Assembly: GCA_963676385.2 (NCBI GenBank)
Contig: CAXXMM010000014.1
Coordinates: 310,001 to 374,000, forward strand
Direction of reading: 5' to 3'
Length of the DNA stretch: 64,000 nt
Source: UBA1422 sp963676385
GTDB taxonomy: Bacteria; Bacillota; Clostridia; Peptostreptococcales; Anaerovoracaceae
Position 1 is the stretch's first letter. The number at the start of each line of letters is the position of its first letter. The notes under the pieces are model-generated. The model did not search any database and was not told the origin of the DNA. It worked only from the letters and a program-made list of their open reading frames with translations. Below, in pieces: positions 8,398 through 16,428 of this stretch. A program made the position numbers and the translations under genes.

Positions 8398-9549
8398 ATG
8401 AAAATAAAGAAAATGATTTATTATGGTGCCTCTTTAATACTTAACCGTATTTTTCGGCATACCAAACTTAAAAGAAATCATGTGCTATTTTTGTCAGATG
8501 TACGAAGTGATTTGAGTGGAAACTTTAAATTTGTATATGAAGCATTAGGCGACGGATATGTAAAGCATTTGGCATTAAAAGAGGATAGAAGACAAAGACG
8601 CAGCCTAAACCAATGGCTGCTTTTGTGTAAATATTTGGGTAGTTGCCAATACATTTTACTGGATGACTATTCTGAGGCGACAGCATTGATTCACCTGCAA
8701 AAGGATCAGCAACTGATTCAACTGTGGCATGGATCCGGTGCCTTTAAAAAATTTGCTCACAGCCGCCATGGTGAAGGAGGGGATATCCAAAGAATTCACC
8801 CCGGATACAAAAAATATACGATGGCCATCACTAGCAGCGAAAAGGTCAATAGATGCTTTGCAGAGGCGTTTGACATCCCTGAGAGCCGCATTCAAGCAAC
8901 AGGAATACCAAGAACAGACATTTTCTTTGATGATGGATATAAGCAGCAAAAAATAAGAGAGTTTTATTGTAGCTACCCAGAATTAGCCGATAAAAAAATA
9001 ATTTTGTTTGCACCGACTTATCGGGGTACTAAAGTTGAGGATGCATCATACGATTTTAGCAAGGTAGATATTGAAGCATTGTATCAAAAACTTCATGATG
9101 AATATGTCATAGTTTTCAAATGGCATCCGGCATTGTATAATAATATTGTCATTGGACGGCAAAGCGGGGTGGACTTAGCCGAGTATCCAGGGTTTGCATA
9201 TGATTTGTCAGAATACCGGGAAGTAAATGATTTACTGTTTATCTCCGATTTAGTGGTTACTGATTATTCCTCTGTTATATTCGATTATGCTTTGTTGGAA
9301 AAGCCGATTGTGTATTTTGTGTATGATCTTGATGAGTACAAGGATGACAGAGGATTTTATTTTCCCTTTGAAGAATACATATACGGTTCAATAGTACAAA
9401 ACTCAGAACAATTAATATCTAAAATTATGAATCCTGAAATGATGAATGAAAGACGAAAATGTTTTATTGAAAAATTTGTTGCTAAAAATGATGGACAAGC
9501 AACAAAACGAGTGATTAAAATGGTTTTTGAAGATAGGAATCAAAGCTAG
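8398..9549 (+). CDS. CDP-alditol phosphotransferase, TagB/TagF family
   Basis: A 383-residue transferase starting 4 bases after the preceding gene. It lacks the N-terminal extension of its neighbour but shares the whole core: QLWHGSGAFKKFA, ATGIPRTDIFFDD, LFAPTYRG, FKWHP and VVTDYSSVIFDYA. These are the two catalytic histidines and the phosphate-binding Asp-Tyr-Ser-Ser of the family. Resemblance to the 6765-8393 product, including the PRTD/ARTDIFFD block, suggests that the two are paralogues with related donors. One may act as primer and the other as polymerase; sequence alone does not separate these roles. Confidence 0.85.
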   Translation: MKIKKMIYYGASLILNRIFRHTKLKRNHVLFLSDVRSDLSGNFKFVYEALGDGYVKHLALKEDRRQRRSLNQWLLLCKYLGSCQYILLDDYSEATALIHLQKDQQLIQLWHGSGAFKKFAHSRHGEGGDIQRIHPGYKKYTMAITSSEKVNRCFAEAFDIPESRIQATGIPRTDIFFDDGYKQQKIREFYCSYPELADKKIILFAPTYRGTKVEDASYDFSKVDIEALYQKLHDEYVIVFKWHPALYNNIVIGRQSGVDLAEYPGFAYDLSEYREVNDLLFISDLVVTDYSSVIFDYALLEKPIVYFVYDLDEYKDDRGFYFPFEEYIYGSIVQNSEQLISKIMNPEMMNERRKCFIEKFVAKNDGQATKRVIKMVFEDRNQS

Positions 9550-9583
9550 TAGGTCAAATAGAGGTTATATAGAGGAGACGTAG

Positions 9584-10963
9584 ATGAAACGAATATTGAT
9601 TAGAGGTGGACAATCCCCATTTGATGTTTTTTCACCCACAAAAGTCATCTTAGATGATACCATTGGCACAAATGCGGGGAATTTAATTTATGCATTTGGG
9701 GTTCTTAAAGCGATAATAACAGATGAAGACATTGAAATCGTACCTGACAGATGCAAGTATGAAAAAGAATTTGTGACACAAAAAGAAGCTGACGAAATTA
9801 GCGAGAAATTTGATTGCTATATGATTCCTTTAGCAGATGCATTTAGGTCTAGTTTTACGAAGCAGATGCAAAAGATGACATCATTTATAAATAAATTAAA
9901 GATTCCATGTTATTTGGTGGGTGTTGGGCTTAGTGCACCCTTAGGAGCAAGCATGGAGGATACTTATAGTTTTGATAATGATGTAAAAAATTTGGTGGGC
10001 GCTGTCTTAAAAAAATCCAGTATGGTAGGTGTTCGCGGGGAGATTACCTCTGCATATTTATCAAGACTTGGGTTTGCAAAAGATGTGGTCCAGACTCCAA
10101 TTGGTTGCCCATCCATGTATATTCCAGGTCGAACCTTAAAGATTAGAGATACGAAGATATCTAGAGAATCGAAAATCTGTATGAATCAAACCTATTTTGC
10201 CAATAAAAATGTCATGGAATTTATGACAAATATTACCGAAATCTTTCCAAATTATTATTATATTCCGCAAATGACAAGAGAATTAAAATGCATGTATCTT
10301 GGTGCTCCATATAAAAAAGAAAATTCCTTAATATATCCTACTCATATTACACATCCAACCTACATGGAAAACCATGCCAGATTTTTTTTAAACGCTGTTG
10401 AATGGATTAAATTTGCCGGCGACGCAGATTTAAGCATTGGGCCGAGAATACATGGAAACATTGTTCCAACAGTTGCCGGAACACCCAGCATTGTTATTGC
10501 AAAAGATTCTAGAATGATGGAATTAGTTGATTATCATAAACTTCCATATATATTAGAAAATCAAGTGGATAAGAACACTAATGTTTGGGATCTTATTGAA
10601 AAAATGGACTTCAAAAGTCCAGAGAAAGTACAATCAAAGAACTTTGACCACTTCGTTGATTTTCTGAATATAAATGGCATTGAGAATATTTATAGCAGCG
10701 ATGTGGAATTAGAATCAAAAGAGATTCCAATCTATAATAAATTGAAAAAAATCGATTTATATGAAGGCATTGAACCGATTACTACGTTCGATTTTGAGCA
10801 GATGACTGAAAGATGGAATGAATATTTTCCGGCAGAAGAAAAACAACGGGATGACTTCAAAAAAATATCTAGTCAATACAAAAGATTAACGGGAGAAATG
10901 AATAGTAAAACAAGGCATAAACTGTGGATGTTAAAAATTGCCAAGAAATTTATGGGAAAATAA
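9584..10963 (+). CDS. Polysaccharide pyruvyl transferase family protein
   Basis: A 459-residue protein after a GAGGAG ribosome site. The N-terminus has ILIRGGQSPFDVF and the GTNAGNLIYAFGV segment; the C-terminal half carries the family mark IGPRIHGNIVPTVAGTPSIV. Family members transfer pyruvate from phosphoenolpyruvate to a sugar hydroxyl as a ketal, adding negative charge to capsule, exopolysaccharide or secondary wall polymer (CsaB, WcaK, AmsJ relatives). Some members may have other activities, so pyruvylation is a family-level inference. The last 100 residues are charged and may be a separate accessory region. It is the last gene of the polymer operon; no clear terminator follows. Confidence 0.75.
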   Translation: MKRILIRGGQSPFDVFSPTKVILDDTIGTNAGNLIYAFGVLKAIITDEDIEIVPDRCKYEKEFVTQKEADEISEKFDCYMIPLADAFRSSFTKQMQKMTSFINKLKIPCYLVGVGLSAPLGASMEDTYSFDNDVKNLVGAVLKKSSMVGVRGEITSAYLSRLGFAKDVVQTPIGCPSMYIPGRTLKIRDTKISRESKICMNQTYFANKNVMEFMTNITEIFPNYYYIPQMTRELKCMYLGAPYKKENSLIYPTHITHPTYMENHARFFLNAVEWIKFAGDADLSIGPRIHGNIVPTVAGTPSIVIAKDSRMMELVDYHKLPYILENQVDKNTNVWDLIEKMDFKSPEKVQSKNFDHFVDFLNINGIENIYSSDVELESKEIPIYNKLKKIDLYEGIEPITTFDFEQMTERWNEYFPAEEKQRDDFKKISSQYKRLTGEMNSKTRHKLWMLKIAKKFMGK

Positions 10964-11025
10964 ATTAATACTATCTTATTAATTGTGATATAATCAGTTT
11001 CAATTAAATACGATTGCATCGGTTG

Positions 11026-11094
11026 AACGAGATACTCGTTTTCAAGATTTGACTTCTGGGGTGGGGAGTCTATTTGATACAGGGTCTCGTTTTT
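11026..11094 (+). promoter_or_regulatory. Structured leader, candidate switching RNA, upstream of the exchanger
   Basis: A TATAAT at 10989-10994 could start a transcript through this leader. The 5' arm AACGAG (11026-11031) can pair with a local CTCGTT (11035-11040) or, as part of an 8-bp arm (11026-11033), with the distal copy GTCTCGTT (11084-11091), which runs straight into a T tract. A separate 6-bp hairpin (11051-11056 with 11065-11070) encloses a G-rich loop. Two mutually exclusive partners for one arm, one ending in a T run, is the layout of a transcription-terminating switch. I cannot assign a known riboswitch class; because the next gene is a cation exchanger, an ion-sensing leader is the first guess. 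Confidence 0.4.
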
Positions 11095-11126
11095 GTTTAT
11101 ATAAATGTTTCCAAAGGAGGTAAGTG

Positions 11127-12194
11127 ATGGAACAGTGGATGTACTATGTGTTATTTTGCATAGGGCTTGTAATGATTATTAAAGGTAGCGACTGGTTTGT
11201 TGATTCGGTGATTTGGACTGCCACGGTTTTTAAAATCCCATATATCATTATTGGGGCAACAATTGTGAGCATTTGTACTACCATGCCTGAAACCTTTGTG
11301 TCGTTGGCCGCTTCGCTAAAAGGGGAAACGGATATGGCTCTTGGGAATGCATTAGGATCCATTGCTTTGAATACAGGCGTTATTATGGGACTTATTATCC
11401 TATTTGCAAGGCCTGTTATCGAGAACCGAAAATCCTATAGCCGCAATGGATTCTTTCTGATAACCGTAATGATGCTGTGTTTTTTCGCCGCTATGTATTT
11501 TGGGGAAATAGGAAGAGGCATGGGGGTTGTATTTGTAGGTTTACTCATTTATTACCTTCTTAGCAATTATTATCAAGCCAAAGCAATGATGAATTGGCAG
11601 GCGGCCTATGACATTGAGGAGAAGCTGGATCCTACCGATACCCTTGTGATTGCAGAAGGCGCAGTATTGGATAAGGAAGAAGGGGATATTGACGTTTCCA
11701 AAGGTGTGATTATTAAAAAAATAATTTATTTTATTGTTGGAATCTCCGGAGTCATTATAGGGTCTAGTCTGCTGGTTGAGAATGGCATACAAATTGCTGA
11801 ATTGTTAGGGGTGCCATCTATTGTTATTGCAATTACTTTTACTGCGCTAGGCACTTCGCTACCTGAACTGGTTACTGCCATTACTTCAATCAAGAAAAAA
11901 GTGTCAACATTGGGTGTGGGGAATATCATAGGTGCTAATATCCTTAATGTGGTCCAAGTGGTTGGCATTTCCTCCTTGGTACACCCCATTCCAACAAAAC
12001 ACGATTCGACAATATTGTTGTTTCAGATACCAATGACCCTTCTGATGGTAGGGTTGGCCATAGCATTTGGTTTGTTTTCTAAAAGGAATTTCAAACGATG
12101 GCAAGGGGCGGTTCTCTTGGTTGTCTATACGGTGTTTTTGATTTTCAACTTGATGCGTGAAAATACACCAATCTTGGGAGAACTATTTTTCTGA
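11127..12194 (+). CDS. Ca2+/Na+ (cation) antiporter, CaCA family
   Basis: A 355-residue polytopic membrane protein. I chose the ATG at 11127, 6 bases after AGGAGG; the GTG at 11124 is too close. Two inverted alpha repeats typical of the CaCA family are visible: TTMPETFVSLAASLKG with ALGNALGSIALNTGV in the first half, and ALGTSLPELVTAITSIKK with GVGNIIGANILNVVQVVG in the second. The acidic residues in PET and PEL are ion-binding. A hydrophilic loop (about residues 155-195) divides the halves. It likely expels Ca2+ in exchange for Na+ or H+, like YrbG. A structured leader precedes it at 11026-11094. Confidence 0.88.
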   Translation: MEQWMYYVLFCIGLVMIIKGSDWFVDSVIWTATVFKIPYIIIGATIVSICTTMPETFVSLAASLKGETDMALGNALGSIALNTGVIMGLIILFARPVIENRKSYSRNGFFLITVMMLCFFAAMYFGEIGRGMGVVFVGLLIYYLLSNYYQAKAMMNWQAAYDIEEKLDPTDTLVIAEGAVLDKEEGDIDVSKGVIIKKIIYFIVGISGVIIGSSLLVENGIQIAELLGVPSIVIAITFTALGTSLPELVTAITSIKKKVSTLGVGNIIGANILNVVQVVGISSLVHPIPTKHDSTILLFQIPMTLLMVGLAIAFGLFSKRNFKRWQGAVLLVVYTVFLIFNLMRENTPILGELFF

Positions 12195-12340
12195 TTGTCA
12201 TCCTTAATATAATAACCATTTCTCTTGAATAATTTATTACGTTAGCGTAATATAAAATTGATATATATTTTACTATGTTTTGATTTGGGGTGGGAAGCGG
12301 ATAATCAGGGGCAGTTATACTAATATGGAAGGAGAGAAAA

Positions 12341-13183
12341 ATGAGAAAAACGCGTGTACTAATTTTAGTGGTGATGATGGTATTTCTGATGATTGTTGCA
12401 CAAGGTTGCGGCGATACCAAAGATACCGGCGCCATTGAGAAACCACCATTTATTACGGGTGATGACATGGATGCAGACGGTGGAGCAGACTTGTATGATG
12501 GATCAGGCGATAATGCAAATTCTCGCTATTACGTAATCAACGATTATTATAACATGTCAGATGATGAGGATCTGACAATCATTGAGAAATACAAGCCTAT
12601 TTTGCAGACAACCGAATGGACATGCGGTGTTAGCATGGCAAGTGGTGTCTTGTATAACCTTGGATTTACCAAATATTCGGAGAAAACCTGTGCTGTGGCT
12701 GCTGACTCTAATGATGAGACGGGAACCAGTTTAGAAGGATTGGTTGCGCTTTTCAAGTCGGTTCCGGAAGTAAAGATAGTTGAATCGGCGCCGTATGGCA
12801 AAGGTGCAGCGGATAAGCCTGCAACATTTAGTTCCAATGCGCTTTATGCTTCCGAAAATTCAGAGGATACTGATGCATGGGTGGATAAGGCAACGGATAG
12901 TTATTTTGTAAAATGGTTAACCGGATATATCCAAAAAGATATTCCAATTATGGTAGATTGGACTGACTGGGGCGGTCACTGGCAAGCCATTATTGGGTAT
13001 GACACCAATGGCACTGATGGAATTGGAGATGATATGCTAATTTTTGCTGATCCGTATGACACGTCGGACCACTGGCAAGACGGATATTATGCTTATCCCT
13101 TGGAAAGATTTTTCTATCAATGGAAAGAAGGGTTTTCACCCTATCAAGAACAAATATACATTATCGTAGAGCCTGCTTCGTAA
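12341..13183 (+). CDS. C39-like cysteine peptidase lipoprotein
   Basis: A 280-residue exported protein: charged N-terminus, hydrophobic stretch, and a lipobox ending at C23 (VAQGC), so probably lipid-anchored outside the membrane. The mature part resembles the peptidase C39-like fold: C95 in TEWTCGVSMA, H213 in GGHWQAIIGYD and D237 in FADPYD form the expected Cys-His-Asp triad. An acidic low-complexity linker (about residues 40-60) joins the anchor to the domain. Classic C39 peptidases cut double-glycine leaders of peptides; this standalone lipoprotein more likely acts on another extracellular peptide, and its substrate is unknown. GGAGAG precedes the ATG, and a strong terminator follows. Confidence 0.75.
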   Translation: MRKTRVLILVVMMVFLMIVAQGCGDTKDTGAIEKPPFITGDDMDADGGADLYDGSGDNANSRYYVINDYYNMSDDEDLTIIEKYKPILQTTEWTCGVSMASGVLYNLGFTKYSEKTCAVAADSNDETGTSLEGLVALFKSVPEVKIVESAPYGKGAADKPATFSSNALYASENSEDTDAWVDKATDSYFVKWLTGYIQKDIPIMVDWTDWGGHWQAIIGYDTNGTDGIGDDMLIFADPYDTSDHWQDGYYAYPLERFFYQWKEGFSPYQEQIYIIVEPAS

Positions 13184-13197
13184 ATCGTAGTTTGATA

Positions 13198-13232
13198 GAC
13201 CTCGCCGAATATCAATGGCGAGGTCTTTTTTT
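13198..13232 (+). terminator. Strong rho-independent terminator
   Basis: A perfect 9-bp GC-rich stem (13198-13206 with 13217-13225), 10-base loop and seven Ts. It ends the C39-like lipoprotein transcript. Confidence 0.92.
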
Positions 13233-13319
13233 GCAAAAAATCCTTTTTCAGATATATTTCAGTGGGTTGATGCAATATGAAAGCACAAAGACACATAAGA
13301 CAGTGAAAAGGAAGCAAAA

Positions 13320-14399
13320 ATGAAGCCAGTTATTATTATACCCGCGTTAAATCCGGATGAAAAATTGATTATTTTAGTCGGCAAATTAAAAAATGCCGGA
13401 TTACCTGTTGTAGTCATAGATGACGGAAGCCAAAAAAATAGTGCTATCATATTTGAAATATTGAAAACTCAACATAATTGCGAAATTTGCACTCACCCAC
13501 GAAACATGGGTAAGGGTGCTGCACTAAAAACAGGCATTCAGTTTGCATCAACGAAGTACCCAAAGTGTATCGGATATGTAACTGCAGATGCTGACGGACA
13601 ACATGCTTGGGAGGATATTTTAAAAGTAGCAGAAGTGCTGGAAAATAACGATAAGGGACTGATTTTGGGATTTCGGGATTTTCATGACGAAAATATCCCA
13701 TTTAAGAGTAAATGGGGGAATAGAATTACCTCGTGGGTATTTCTATTAAGCACCGGGCAGAAATGCACGGACACCCAAACAGGACTCCGCGGGATTCCAA
13801 AATGTTATACGGATCTTTGTCTTCATGTCTTAGGAGAAAGATATGAATACGAAATGAACTTGCTCCTTGAAGTAGGGCAGAAAAAGATCCCTATCATTTA
13901 TGTGCCCATTGAAACTATATATTTGGAAAATAACCAATCTTCACATTTTCAACCCTTCCGAGATTCGGTAACAATTTATTATCATATATTGAAATATAGT
14001 TTTTCTTCGCTGGTTTCTGCCATAACAGACATATTATTATTTACCATCTTTGTACATTTGATTTTCGGATCTGGTGTAAGAGGCATCTTGTTGTCCACAG
14101 TAACAGCACGATTTATGTCAGGTAGCATAAATTTTATGTTGAATAAACATTTTGTATTTAAAAGCAAAGCCAGTCATACCAGAGAAGCAAGAAATTATCT
14201 CATTCTTTTCTGCTGCCAGATGTTGATGAGTTGGCTACTGGTTTCAACCTTGAGTTTCTTGCCTTTAAACCTGACGTTTATTAAGGTTTTTGTGGATGGA
14301 TCATTATTCTTTATTAGCTATCAAATCCAAAAAAGATATATATTCAAAAAAAAAGGAGCATCAGCAAAAGATGAAAAGCTATTTCTCAAAACCGTATAG
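13320..14399 (+). CDS. Family 2 glycosyltransferase fused to GtrA-like membrane domain
   Basis: A 359-residue fusion. Residues about 1-215 are a family 2 glycosyltransferase of the polyprenyl-phosphate sugar synthase type: IIIPALNPDEKL, VIDDGSQKNS, TADADGQHAW with the DXD metal site, and TDTQTGLRGIP. Residues about 225-350 hold four hydrophobic segments typical of GtrA proteins, ending in a basic tail. The likely reaction is transfer of a sugar from UDP/GDP-sugar to undecaprenyl phosphate, with the GtrA part helping to flip the lipid-linked sugar. Its 3' end overlaps the next gene by 29 bases, suggesting a shared pathway for decorating a surface polymer. Confidence 0.85.
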   Translation: MKPVIIIPALNPDEKLIILVGKLKNAGLPVVVIDDGSQKNSAIIFEILKTQHNCEICTHPRNMGKGAALKTGIQFASTKYPKCIGYVTADADGQHAWEDILKVAEVLENNDKGLILGFRDFHDENIPFKSKWGNRITSWVFLLSTGQKCTDTQTGLRGIPKCYTDLCLHVLGERYEYEMNLLLEVGQKKIPIIYVPIETIYLENNQSSHFQPFRDSVTIYYHILKYSFSSLVSAITDILLFTIFVHLIFGSGVRGILLSTVTARFMSGSINFMLNKHFVFKSKASHTREARNYLILFCCQMLMSWLLVSTLSFLPLNLTFIKVFVDGSLFFISYQIQKRYIFKKKGASAKDEKLFLKTV

Positions 14400-15282
14400 A
14401 TGGGCTGCAATTTTTTCTATCATGCTAATTGTTTTTTTTGCTTTTGTGTTATTAAATACCTTCGTTATACCAAAATCAATTAGTGCTGTGGATACTACTT
14501 CTGGGGAAGACGGGACATCATCAACAAAAGAATCCAGTAATAACCAATCCCATGCAGTTATCACAGATAGTAGTTATGATAACGGTAACATTAAAATCAC
14601 CATTGATACAATTGAAAAATACGATACAACAATATATGTGGCGGATATTCAGGTTTCAGATGTTTCATACCTTAAAACTGCTTTAGCAAGCAATACATAT
14701 GGGCGAAATATTAAAGAAACCGCTTCTAATATTGCAGAGGACAATGATGCGATTTTCGCTATTAACGGAGATTATTATGGCTTTCGAGACGATGGATATG
14801 TATTGAGAAATGGCATTGCATACCGTGATGTTGGCACCAACGATGAAGATTTACTCATAGACAAGAACGGAGATTTTTCTATCATCAATGAAAATCAAAC
14901 AAGTCTGGCATCTTTAACCAGCAGTGATGCGTGGCAAGTGTTTTCATTTGGCCCTGCTTTGATAGAGAATGGCGAAATCGTTGTAGACTCATCTAGTGAA
15001 GTATCCCAGTCAATGAGTAGCAACCCGAGAACGGCAATCGGACAAATATCATCTCTTCACTATATTGTCATTGTGTCTGATGGGAGGACCAGTGAAAGTG
15101 CCGGACTATCGTTGGTGGAACTTGCCCAGATTTTTGAAGATGAAGGATGTACTACTGCATATAATCTTGATGGAGGAGGATCATCCACTATGTATTTCAA
15201 TGGAGAGGTTGTAAATAATCCAACTGATGGAAGAAGCACAGGAGAAAGGGAGGTAAGTGATATTGTATATTTTGGGTATTGA
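14371..15282 (+). CDS. Exported phosphodiester glycosidase family (NAGPA-like) protein
   Basis: The frame is open further upstream, but ATG 14371 with a preceding AAGGAG gives a proper membrane-anchor start (303 residues). A single N-terminal hydrophobic segment is followed by a Ser/Thr-rich linker and then the domain of human phosphodiester alpha-GlcNAcase relatives: AINGDYYGFRDDG, FGPALIENGE, NPRTAIGQ and NLDGGGSSTMYFNG. Bacterial members act outside the cell on surface glycans, cleaving or remodelling GlcNAc phosphodiesters. Position after a lipid-linked-sugar transferase and beside a teichoic-acid-like locus fits that role, but the substrate is an inference. Confidence 0.8.
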   Translation: MKSYFSKPYRWAAIFSIMLIVFFAFVLLNTFVIPKSISAVDTTSGEDGTSSTKESSNNQSHAVITDSSYDNGNIKITIDTIEKYDTTIYVADIQVSDVSYLKTALASNTYGRNIKETASNIAEDNDAIFAINGDYYGFRDDGYVLRNGIAYRDVGTNDEDLLIDKNGDFSIINENQTSLASLTSSDAWQVFSFGPALIENGEIVVDSSSEVSQSMSSNPRTAIGQISSLHYIVIVSDGRTSESAGLSLVELAQIFEDEGCTTAYNLDGGGSSTMYFNGEVVNNPTDGRSTGEREVSDIVYFGY

Positions 15283-15670
15283 TCAAAATGATCTTGTAGT
15301 AAAAATTAGAAAAAACAGAATTTCTTACTTCATTCTGTCGATTTTGGCAGTTGCCGTAAACTACATCTATGGATTCTTTGGTCATGGAGTGACCTCGAAT
15401 GCCATGACGTGGATGTTTTTATATCCTTTGATTGGTGGGTATTTAGTATATTTCATCCTTGGAAAGATTCCCTTTCAAATAAAAAGTGCAAATCAGTTCA
15501 GGGTTTTCTCAAATGCTTATAACGCTGGGATTGCAGCCTTGACAACAGGAAGTTTATTAACGGGAATATTAGAAATCGCAGGAACTAGTTCGCCATATAC
15601 CATTATTTTTTACGTTGTTGGTGGAATCTTGTTAGGAATAGGGTTATTTGCTTTGCTTTTACGGTGCTAA
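15257..15670 (+). CDS. Small integral membrane protein, unknown function
   Basis: Starts at a GTG at 15257 placed correctly after GGGAGG inside the 3' end of the glycosidase gene (26-base overlap), giving 137 residues. Four hydrophobic segments are evident (about 25-42, 52-68, 84-102 and 112-133), with a basic N-terminal stretch. I recognise no family. The overlap implies coupled translation with the glycosidase, so it may anchor, export or regulate that protein. Its stop overlaps the stop of the convergent next gene by 4 bases. Confidence 0.65.
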   Translation: MILYILGIDQNDLVVKIRKNRISYFILSILAVAVNYIYGFFGHGVTSNAMTWMFLYPLIGGYLVYFILGKIPFQIKSANQFRVFSNAYNAGIAALTTGSLLTGILEIAGTSSPYTIIFYVVGGILLGIGLFALLLRC

Positions 15671-16338
15671 CTTCTTCCTTTATCTAACCGTGCAAACCGA
15701 CTTTCCAAGAATCCATCAGGATAGTGACGGTCCAATTCTTGTTGAATGAAATGGGTAGCGGGGATGTTGTGTTGACGTTGATCGTACCGATATACAGCCG
15801 CAGCCGAGATTAAGATATTCAAGATCATGAAAATTAGCAGGAGCCACGTAATGACGGCCCCGGTTTTCTTGGGAATGTTGCTTAATATACGGCACATCCA
15901 GGGATAAACAATTTTAATAAGCAGAACACCGAACCCTGCCCAAGGAATGGCATAAATTAAATGTGCCCTACCCAATATGGCAAATTTTGATGTACTATAA
16001 TCCCAAGAGGTATAACCAAACATCCATTGTTGAATTAAACTACTGGCCAACTCGAAGCTAACAGAAATTAGGTAGGCAGCTATAAATATAAACAGTGGAC
16101 TTTTTTGTTGATATCGATTTAATAATAGAATCATTAAGACGGCTGCCATTCCGTAGATTTCACTGAAAGGCCCATAGATAAGGCCGGTTCGCCACGCAAA
16201 ATGCCCATAACGAAAAATCCAATAGAATCCTTCGCTTATTGTGCCCAGAAAACTAAACACAGTAAATACCCAGAACAACTTGAAAAAATTTGAGTTTGCA
16301 GAAAATTTATAATTGCGTTCAACTTGTTCCATATGCAC
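15667..16338 (-). CDS. CmpB-type (putative ABC transporter type IV) membrane protein
   Basis: A 223-residue membrane protein on the minus strand with about six hydrophobic segments. Landmarks of the CmpB family are the early GLIYGPFSEIYGMAAVL stretch, FELASSLIQQWMF, and WDYSTSKFAILGRAHL. Despite the family name, transport has not been firmly shown for such proteins. The GTG at 16338 is well spaced from AAGGA; an ATG six bases further in is an alternative start. Transcription diverges from the activase gene at 16429, with a shared AT-rich promoter region of about 90 bases. Confidence 0.75.
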   Translation of the reverse strand: MHMEQVERNYKFSANSNFFKLFWVFTVFSFLGTISEGFYWIFRYGHFAWRTGLIYGPFSEIYGMAAVLMILLLNRYQQKSPLFIFIAAYLISVSFELASSLIQQWMFGYTSWDYSTSKFAILGRAHLIYAIPWAGFGVLLIKIVYPWMCRILSNIPKKTGAVITWLLLIFMILNILISAAAVYRYDQRQHNIPATHFIQQELDRHYPDGFLESRFARLDKGRS

Positions 16339-16428
16339 ACGTTTCCTTCCACTTTTACGTTATTATATCATACAATATTCATTCAATGTATGGTATAATA
16401 ACTAAGTGAAAAAAATTGGAGTTGAAAC

